From contig MNCI01012718.1 in assembly GCA_015680685.1 (NCBI GenBank), positions 721,366-785,365 on the forward strand: a stretch of 64,000 nucleotides of DNA, given 5' to 3'. Below are positions 56,367-64,000 of this stretch, piece after piece. Origin of the DNA: Gnetum montanum. Lineage: Eukaryota > Streptophyta > Gnetopsida > Gnetales > Gnetaceae. Position numbers and translations under genes: made by a program. The notes beneath the pieces are model-generated. The model made no database searches, was not told where the DNA came from, and was given only the letters and a program-made list of their open reading frames with translations. Position 1 is the first letter of the stretch. The number at the start of each line of letters is the position of its first letter.

Positions 56367-57323
56367 CATGGTAAGGCAACACTTATTGTACTCTTACTCC
56401 CATTTTTCATTAGATCTACAAGGATATAATTACAACCTTAGCAACATGATAGAACATATAGAAATGGTCAAAGAGAATCCAAAAATCCCCTTGATGTCAC
56501 ACCCTTCACATTCTCACTTGGTTCTTCACTTTTCTATCTAGGCACAATGATTATGAATTTATTTTTAGTTTTATGATGGAAAATAATATCATTATGACCA
56601 TGGTAAGAACCTCTAATTAATGGAATGGATGGATGGATGACATGGCCTCACTATCCAGATAATCAATTTTGCATGACTTTGATAACATAGATAAAACCTC
56701 ACCTCAATGAGCTACATGATATCATTTGATTCACAAATGAGATTACTAACAAAAGAAATGAAAACAAAATGTGGAAAAAGTTGAAAATGATAGGAAAAAT
56801 TTGTACAAGAAATGATAAAAATAAAAAAATTGTAAAACAAAAGAATGAAAAACACCTATTAATTTTGAATATTAGGATGTGGCATCTCCCCCACAACTAA
56901 GGATTTGACCATGACAAGAATTAATAAGTGGATAGGCAGGCTCCATGCATTTGTGAAACAGTGTTAAACTTTCATTTTTAGGCCATTAGGTGTATTTTAG
57001 TGTAGTGGCGGCTACGTAGGTAGGTTGTTGCTCACACACTTGGTTGTTAAATGTACAGTGAATCAGAGTATGAGTTGTGTCAATTTTTTGGATGTCTAGC
57101 CCATGACTACACCCTTGATCATGATTAGGTATGCATGGATTTGTTTGTCTCTCCATAGTGCTAGATTCATTACTTATGTTAGGTGTTGGAGTAATGATGG
57201 ATGTTGGCCTTTGCATAGGATTGGAGGACATTGGTTGTGAAAGGGAAAGCATTACACTTGATTGGCATTGTGCTGGTTTAGATGAGGTAGTAGGTCCATG
57301 AGTGTTGTGCTTACACATGGAAG

Positions 57324-59362
57324 CTATCTTAAAGAAAGGACATTTTCAAGATTGTGGTGGAGGCCTATGAGCATTATTATGTCTATGTATGTTCGTAGCA
57401 CAAGTGACATTTTCTTGTTGATGTCATGGTGCTGAATGTTCCTATGTTGTTGGTTGTGACATATGATGGGATGGAGTATGAGAATATCAAAGATATGATG
57501 GACGAGAAGAAGAGTAAGGTGGTGATCCTTCTGAAGATGTCGTGGGTCGATGACATTTGGGAGAGTGGTGATAACGATTTGAAGTAGAGAAAGTAGAACT
57601 AGTTGGGGAAACATGTTGTTGAACATAATATCCGTATAGTTTCGAATGGCAGTAAGGGTAAGGTTGGTTTGATGATGGCCTCCCCCATGACTATGGGTTT
57701 TGCCATTGCATTGGATGATAGTATTAGGGTTGGTAACGAGTCCCATTAGGATGGTACGGTTGGTTGTAGTATTGTATATAATTACCTTGTGAGAAAGGTA
57801 ATTTCCTAGGCATTTGCCTTTGTACAAAGTTGGGATTTAATGCAAAGCCCAATACTCATGTAGGTGCAACATGACTGGGCAATAGTCCTTTAGATGGTCA
57901 TATATGCAAATGTCTCATCTATCATCTTCCTCTATGGTTGAGTCTATAGCCTCTTTTTCTTCAGCCATTTTCCTTGTTTGTTGATAACTGTTCCTAGTTG
58001 TTTCTTGGTTCTTCTTTTTTCATTTATTGTGATCACTTGATTTGTTTTGCATTACCTTCTCATCTACAATTTCTACAAAAGTTGTAACCTTCTCATTTAT
58101 TCACTTTGACATCCTATCAAACCTTGCTTCAAGTCTATTGACAAGGTTTGTTGCAAAATCACCTTATTGAGAGTTGCCTCTTTCTCCTCACCATAAATGT
58201 GGACCTTCTTCTTTTGAAGAGTTGGGTCTTAGTGACATTTCTCAACATTCTCCCATTTACATAGCTCTCCTTCTTTTGCCACATGCTCGATTAGCTCTTG
58301 GATCTGATTGGTTCATAGCCCACATAATTGACCTTGAGCATATGTCCCAAGGGTCTCCCTTGTTTCATTACGAAGCCCATCTATGATGTGGAAAAGTTTC
58401 TCTTCTTCAAAGAAACCATGGCCTAGTCATTTATTTAGTAGAGAATAATATCTATCTAGGGCCATATCCAAGGGTTCATGTTATTCTTGTTTCCATCCTT
58501 AGATCCGTTTTCTCATATTGGAGACCTTCGCATAGGTTTGGTATTTCTTGTTGAAGAGTTCCAGCATTGTGGACCATTGCTAGATTGAATTTGGTTTCAA
58601 TGATTTATACCATACTTTTGCTATGTCTACTAGTATTCTAGGAAAGAGCTTAAGCTTTTACCATTCACTTTTAATATTTTGTAAGACACAGGCATCATGG
58701 AAGGCTTGTAAATGGTGTTGTGAATCAGAATCATAGCCTACTACAAATTTAGGGATATTATTCATATCAAGCCTTTTTAGGTGACTTTCCTTGTGATGCT
58801 TGTGGGGTATCTTAATTGCCTCTATGATCTGCATTAGGCTCTTAGTGGCCAACAAGGGTTCATCATCACTGGATGTGTCATGGTGCAAATTGCTATTTCT
58901 ATTTGCCTGATTGTGATGATTTTGTCTGTGTTCATGTTGATGTCTTTGATTTTTCCTGTGGCTTCAATTTCTATTTTCATTTTGATCCCATAATGGAGCT
59001 TTGTCTCTATACCTATGTTCATCTTCATTAGAACTAGACGTTGAAGAGGAAGAGGAAGATGAGGAACTCAAAGAATCACCATGGCTTTTATGGTGTTCCC
59101 CATGGTCCCTTGATTTATCTTTTCCAAGTTTTGAGGAGGTCTTAGGCCTTGAGGCCTCCCTTTGTCGAGGACTTACTTCATCTCCTCTAGGGTTGTTTGC
59201 CTTAGGTGAATGTAGTCCTTGACTGTAGTCAAGGTGATCATGAACATGTGAAACCCTTGCACAAGTTTGGTCACTCCAATTTTCTTCAATATATATCACA
59301 TTAGTTCTCCAATGAATGTTCTCTTCATATGATGCATTAGTGCTTCCTTGTGAAAGAGACAT
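57324..59362 (-). pseudogene. Gag of the family C element
   Basis: Starts at 59362 (Met-Ser-Leu-Ser). It has a Ser-run and charged N-terminal domain (58964-59362), a gag core (for example FHDACVLQNIKSEW at 58658) and a knuckle region in which ICIYDHLKDYCPVMLHLHEY matches CEICHYDHPKGCCP of the family B gag, although the first Cys is not clear. A Gln/Pro/His-rich tail runs on to 56986. It is broken by many stops. Confidence 0.72.
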
Positions 59363-59469
59363 TATTGTTAGGTAATGATGTGTGTGATTTAATATTTTTT
59401 AAAAGATAATTTGTTAATGCATTTACAACGATCATATATAATATAACTAATATGGATAAGTAGCACCAT

Positions 59470-59487
59470 CCCCAGCAATGGTAGCAA
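59470..59487 (-). promoter_or_regulatory. Primer-binding site of the family C element
   Basis: TTGCTACCATTGCTGGGGA on the minus strand directly follows the 5' LTR. It is the counterpart of the site at 22404-22421 and resembles the tRNA-Asp type. Confidence 0.6.
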
Positions 59488-60371
59488 TGATAAGTGGCGA
59501 GGTACCCCTACGCCCAACCATACGAATCACAAGAATTCACGCACAATCTGGTCAAATTCTGTGGATGGAACTAGTTGTGCATCTAAATCATTATGTCTTG
59601 ATCACAGTTCGTTGTCTTCCCACTTAGACTAGTGGCAGCTTTATCATGTATGGTTTAGTTCAAAGTGATGCATATGATAATTGATGTTGTTTGGCCCTAA
59701 GCTACTCCTAATGATGATAAAGAAACTACTTGTTTAATCTAATCAACAATCAAAAGTAAAGTCTAACTAGCCTATGCGTGATGAGTATCCATTCCTAACC
59801 TCCCATACACACCTTGGACTTTGTGCAACTACCATTGGGGTTACCAAGTGTACCGTTACTAGGCGTACCAAACAATAACACTACTAGGTTACCAAGTAGT
59901 TACACTTAGTGCTCGCGATTAGTTGTACTCATTTTGCTTAATGATAGAAATAATAAAGGGCAATGAATGACAGCATTAACTAAGGAAAATAGTAAACATT
60001 TAAGCAATTAACAATACTAAGAAAGCTAAGTGGATGTTGCAATGATGGAAGTAATCTTGATCTTTATTGCCATACATGTAACGTGTCCAAGTACATCACA
60101 CTTGAATAAGGATGTTGTACAATCACCTAACATCACGTTGTGGGCATGTAGTGGAAACTAACAAAACTTGAAATCTATCAAAATCTATCTATCTATGTCT
60201 ATCTCTCTATATCTCCCAACCATGCACCTAACTGTGGTAATTATAGGCTAGCATAGAAGGGGTGATATCGGATACTCGACATTAGAGGTTGTGCCTTGAT
60301 ATCGAATACCCGACATCGCAGCTCCAATATCAGATACCCAATATTGCAGCCGTGCAAAACATGACTCATCA
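59488..60371 (-). repeat. 5' LTR of the 50911-60371 element
   Basis: 884 bp. Starts TGATAAGTGGCGAGG and ends CATGACTCATCA. Carries a hairpin motif at 59783-59930. Confidence 0.9.
59783..59930 (-). other. LTR hairpin motif in the family C LTR
   Basis: In sense orientation, GAGT (59930-59927) pairs with ACTC (59786-59783). The inner helix CTAATC (59922-59917) pairs with GGTTAG (59800-59795). The loop strands ACAA and GAATGGAT correspond to GTACGA and GAATCGGCTG of the family B copies. Confidence 0.6.
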
Positions 60372-60376
60372 ATATG
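60372..60376. repeat. Target-site duplication ATATG (right)
   Basis: Pairs with 50906-50910. Confidence 0.9.
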
Positions 60377-61192
60377 TTTGCTATATGAGTTATAGGAAGT
60401 TTGATCTCCAAGTTTGGAGTTGATTAGTAATTATTTGTGATGTTTTAGATGTTTGGCAAACTATGGTAAATGACTACGACTCATAGTTAGTTGTAGTGAG
60501 TGACTATGAGTTGACTGTGACTCATAGTGGCTCATAGTTAGTTCAAAAGTAATTTTTATTAGTTTTTTAATACAAATTTGGTACTACAAGAAGGATTACT
60601 TATAACAGGTTATAGTATGCCCAAGAGAATGCACCTTGCATGAGATTGCACTGAGAATGATATGTTTTTTGAAAATTGAATTTTTAGCTAATTGTGAAAT
60701 ATTGCAGCCTACAATGTCACTAAGAACAACTTTGATTTTGGTTTTTGTGGCTTTAGCTTACTACGAAAGGTTGACGCTTGTAGTAGGTCATAGCTAGGAA
60801 AGGATTGTAAGATGGTGTAACCTATAGTGACTTGTAATAAGTAACTTACAATAGGTCACCTAATGATTTTTAAAAAGTAAGTTAACTTGCAAATCATTTG
60901 GGATTTAAATGTAATGTTATATAAGTGAAAACAATGCAAGTTAGTCAAGGCTTTTTGGCTATTTTGGTGATTGTCTCTTAGAGAGTGTTGAATCTTTGAG
61001 GCAGCTTGAAGTCCCTTAGAGCTCTTGTGCTTACTTTTTTAGGCAATTGTATCTTCATCTTGAGAGCAAGATGAGGATTGTGGGGGTTATAGAGCCTCAT
61101 GCTTTGTAACTATCATTAAGTGGGAGAGATTTGGGTGTTGGAAGACCCTATACTTCTTAGATATTTGTAGCTTGTGTGTCCATGAGTCCTTA

Positions 61193-61887
61193 TACATTGT
61201 ATATTCATGTATTCTCATTCATGCATATATAATAGAGAGGTTACTAGGGGTGTTTTCTTTTCTAGATAAATTGTGCATGAAATTGGGTTGGAAATGGAGA
61301 TGGTTATGTGTGGTTTTGGGTTTAATTACATAGGAATGATGAATTAGATCCTTAGCTAGCTACACCATTTTACTATACTAAGAGATGAATCCACATATAA
61401 TAGTATTGGACCAATTTGAAAGACAACTTGAATTGTGGCCTTGATCCTAAAACACCTTGCCTAGTTATGGGTTTAGCCCCTCCACCAATCCTTTGAACTT
61501 TTATTTTTCATGCTTTTGGTTCCAACTATTGGTCAAAGCCTTTAGAGCCCTTCTACATTGTATTTTAATGTATTTTCATTATGTATTTAAATGCAGGTTT
61601 GTAGTGGTGTTTAACTTTCTGTACATGAAATTATGTTGGAAATGGAGATGGTTATGTGTGGTTTTGCATTTAATTACATTGGAATGATGAATTAGATCAT
61701 TAGTTATCAATACAATGCTACTGTACCAAGAGACAAATCCATTAGTAGTCTTAGACTAGTTCAAAACACAAGCCCCAATCATGGTTCCAATCCTAGAACA
61801 TGCATCCTAGTTATGGGTTTAGCCCCTACAATAACCTTTTGGACTTTCATTTATTTATGCTTTAGGTTCCAACTATTGGCCAAAGCC
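61193..61887. repeat. Tandem duplication, ~350-bp unit, two copies
   Basis: The TACATTGTA...ATGTATT start recurs at 61193 and 61554. The block GGAAATGGAGATGGTTATG and the end CCAACTATTGG.CAAAGCC (61522 and 61869) recur in the same order. Confidence 0.85.
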
Positions 61888-62414
61888 CTTAAGTCATGGG
61901 GTTATTATGCATGTAAGCTAGGGTAACGTTATGCTTTCATAAGTTTACATACATACATTTGTTCAAACCAAAATTGATTAAATAAGTTAAAACAAAAGGT
62001 AGATCATTACAATTTGGTATGTTGAATGATGATCCTTTATGATGCATATCTCACGTCTATCATTCTTTTTGTTGCTATATATCTATCACTTCCATATGCT
62101 TAGACTCATGAATTGATGGAGTATAGAATGTTATATGAATCTAGACTCATGAATTGATGGATGGTATGATTCAATTTATCACAAATCATAGTTAAGTCAC
62201 CAGGATCAAACTATGAGTCATGATGCTTTCAAATTTTGTCACCATGAGTCATGGCAAAGTCATGTTTGTTTTAGATTTTTTAATGATATCTCCTAAAATT
62301 TTAATTTCATTATTCAAATAGAATGTTAAGAACTAATATAGTGCTACAACATATTGACTTTTAATAAAAGTATCACATACGAGACTTGTGATTTGTCACT
62401 AAATTCATCTAATC

Positions 62415-62544
62415 ATGAGGTGTTAGCCTATTGGTAAGACTCTTGATTTGAAAGCTCCAAGTTATGGTTTTGATTCTAGTGGGTAATACTAAGTTATATA
62501 TCTTGGGGTATATCTATACTAGCTTACTTATCATCATCATCATC
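62415..62544 (+). mobile_element. tRNA-like SINE head (candidate)
   Basis: GTGTTAGCCTATTGGTAAGAC is A-box-like and GGTTTTGATTCTAGTGGG is B-box-like, about 35 bp apart as in a tRNA gene. It is followed by a body ending in an ATC repeat. Confidence 0.5.
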
Positions 62545-62734
62545 ACCATACTAGCTTTGTTATATATTTATAATATGTATCTATAATTTAATTGAGAAAA
62601 TCTTGCAAAAACTTAATTGAATTTTTGTTTATCTACTATAAACTTTAAAATGTTGAGATAGTAAAACTGAAACAACATGTATTTATTTATAAAATTTGGT
62701 ATAACTCAATATTGTGGAGGAAAATCAACTCATT

Positions 62735-62797
62735 GAAATTGTAACCTCTGACTTTTATGTCTATAGACTCTTATCATTAAGCTAAAACACTGCTGTA
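62735..62797 (-). mobile_element. tRNA-like SINE head (candidate), opposite orientation
   Basis: On the minus strand, GTTTTAGCTTAATGATAAGA (A-box-like) is followed by AGAGGTTACAATTTCAATG (B-box-like). Tail and duplication are not seen. Confidence 0.45.
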
Positions 62798-63440
62798 AAC
62801 TAATTTGCCCACGACTTTCTGAGCATAAAGCCCATGTTTCACCTTCGCTGGTGTGGCCCTCGTAAAATTTAAAAGGTTAACTTAGATGACTTAAAAATTG
62901 CTGCATTCAAATTCTTTGAAGCAATCAACTGTTAACGAGTTTTGCACGTTGCAACTCCCTGAAAATTTCAAATTTCTACGGGTGCATACTTTTCAAGCTA
63001 TTTTTGCTCAGCAATAAATACATAAAACTTTTTTTAAAAGAAAAAATCAAAATACCTTCAACAGCGTCACAATTTCCAAATAACATACCAAACCACGACA
63101 AGTTGGTTAAAAACATGTTTATAATCAAAGTTTACGTGCATATAAAGTTGTCTGTAAATGCAATTTTTTTTTTTAATTCAGCTGTACGCGCTGATTTTAG
63201 CGGAGAAGTATTTTGCGGAGGATTTCTATTTACTCGTATCTCATCAGTAGTCTGTTTCACAATTGCAACGCTAAGGTGCTTCAAATTCTGCGAAGAATCT
63301 CCGCTACTGGCACATTTGATGTCAGTATTTTGAATAGATTTCTGTTTATTTGGCTTTAACATCGAGCCTGCATTTGCTCAAAGGTTTTTACAGGCGTAGA
63401 AGTTTTTCCGTCGTGAAAGAAGGATTCAATTGTCGCGAAA

Positions 63441-63545
63441 ATGGTGAAGGTTCGCATGAACACGGCCGATGTGGCCACCGAAGTGAAATGCTTGCGAAAA
63501 CTTATAGGAATGCGTTGCTCCAATGTCTACGATTTATCTCCAAAG
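63441..63545 (+). CDS. NEMF/Rqc2 (NFACT family) homologue, first coding exon
   Basis: ATG at 63441 opens 35 codons ending AAG|GTAACT (phase 0). The peptide MVKVRMNTADVATEVKCL, then IGMRCSNVYDLSPK, is the highly conserved N-terminus of the NFACT-N domain. Rqc2/NEMF binds stalled 60S subunits in ribosome-associated quality control and recruits the Listerin ubiquitin ligase; the Arabidopsis homologue is the At5g49930 product. Only this exon and the start of intron 1 (63546 onward) lie in the window, so the remaining domains cannot be judged. Confidence 0.9.
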
Positions 63546-64000
63546 GTAACTACGTTTTATCCATTTTCAATTTTTAACTCTGCAGTCACATCGTAGCATA
63601 TTTATTCTGAGCGCAATTTACGATTATTGTTTCTTGTTTAAAACATTTTAAGCTGAGCACGGTTAGGCTAGCAGAAGGTTTGGTTATTGTTTCTTGTGTA
63701 TATTATTGTATTTCAGTGCAGTCTGAAGTGAATACGTGTAGTCAACACATATTCTGTTAGGTTACCTGCACTGTACTGAGTACATTTGATAAGTACAGGC
63801 ACTTCCAAGCTGCTTGTTGCAGGAAAGTATGAAAAACCGTGGAAACGTTACGCTTTAAAAACAATTCATAAAGAAAGTTTAAACATATAAGAAATTGGAT
63901 CGTCATCGCGAAGGGGAGAAACCTGGGAGATCGGTCATGTTTCTTTCATTTACGTGTTTCAGCAACTCTTTCCCATTTCATTTCAACTTAGAAATCAAAG

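Larger units (their letters stand above)
50911..60371 (-). mobile_element. Non-autonomous LTR retrotransposon with gag and accessory ORF (family C, related to B)
   Basis: LTRs at 50911-51788 (3' LTR) and 59488-60371 (5' LTR) have ends TGATGAG/TGATAAG...CTCATCA and target duplication ATATG. The minus-strand internal region has gag (57324-59362), about 2.5 kb of non-coding DNA shared in layout with the 16172-23245 element (the CATCTCCCCCA.AACTAAGG block, and CTCGAGTT before the 3' LTR), and an accessory ORF (about 52000-54400). Protease, RT, RNase H and integrase are absent. Confidence 0.9.
60377..63440 (+). other. Intergenic region upstream of the NEMF-like gene
   Basis: No coding gene. It contains repeated ACTCATAG motifs (60470-60545), a ~350-bp tandem duplication, two tRNA-like SINE heads and an ATC microsatellite (62532-62544). 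The final ~300 bp is richer in CpG and is the likely promoter and leader. Confidence 0.5.

Overview
The window is nuclear DNA from a land plant with a large, repeat-rich genome. I infer a seed plant, probably a gymnosperm. The reasons are GT-AG introns up to 5.8 kb packed with old retroelements, plant LINE, Ty3/Gypsy, Ty1/Copia and RTE relics, and plant-type host genes; the species cannot be read from the sequence. Only two host genes look intact. The first is a six-exon mitochondrial-type pterin-4a-carbinolamine dehydratase (30540-47410, +), of which all 198 codons can be followed. The second is the first coding exon of an NEMF/Rqc2 (NFACT) homologue (63441-63545, +), which runs off the right edge.

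Layout. At 840-12680 lies a broken pectin methylesterase (PME) gene on the minus strand. A Ty3/Gypsy-derived LTR element (family A, 1216-11599) splits it; this element carries four LTRs in tandem at its left end, a decayed gag-protease, and a pol reduced to the integrase C-terminus. From 12850 to 16166 there are decayed gag or LINE ORF1-like remains, cut by a solo LTR of a second family (family B, 14418-15491). At 16172-23245 is a gag-protease element of family B (minus strand, TSD CTAAC) with no RT, RNase H or integrase. At 24102-30104 is a plant L1-type LINE, interrupted exactly at its RT active site by another family-B solo LTR (27410-28448, TSD ATACC) and containing an assembly gap. The dehydratase gene begins about 440 bp after the LINE coding end. 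Its introns hold a coiled-coil/J-domain-like retroposed fragment, Copia and RTE fragments, a chromovirus integrase-chromodomain with 3' LTR, a retroposon with an 18-bp duplication, and a Copia-like LTR. At 50911-60371 is a related non-autonomous element (minus strand, TSD ATATG) with gag plus an accessory ORF. The last 3 kb is the upstream region of the NEMF gene, with tRNA-like SINE heads and a roughly 350-bp tandem duplication.

The most unusual signal is in the transcribed part of the family-B LTRs. It is a repeated RNA-like hairpin with a constant internal loop (GUACGA facing GAAUCGGCUG), flanked by outer and inner helices whose sequences differ from copy to copy yet keep pairing. At least four copies lie in one solo LTR (14788-15207), with further versions in the other family-B LTRs and, with different stem sequences, in the diverged element at 50911-60371. 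I know of no described LTR RNA motif that matches it.

The two host genes belong to separate pathways (pterin recycling or molybdenum-cofactor-linked metabolism in mitochondria, and ribosome-associated quality control), and nothing suggests they act together. The rest is a record of nested insertion and C-to-T decay.
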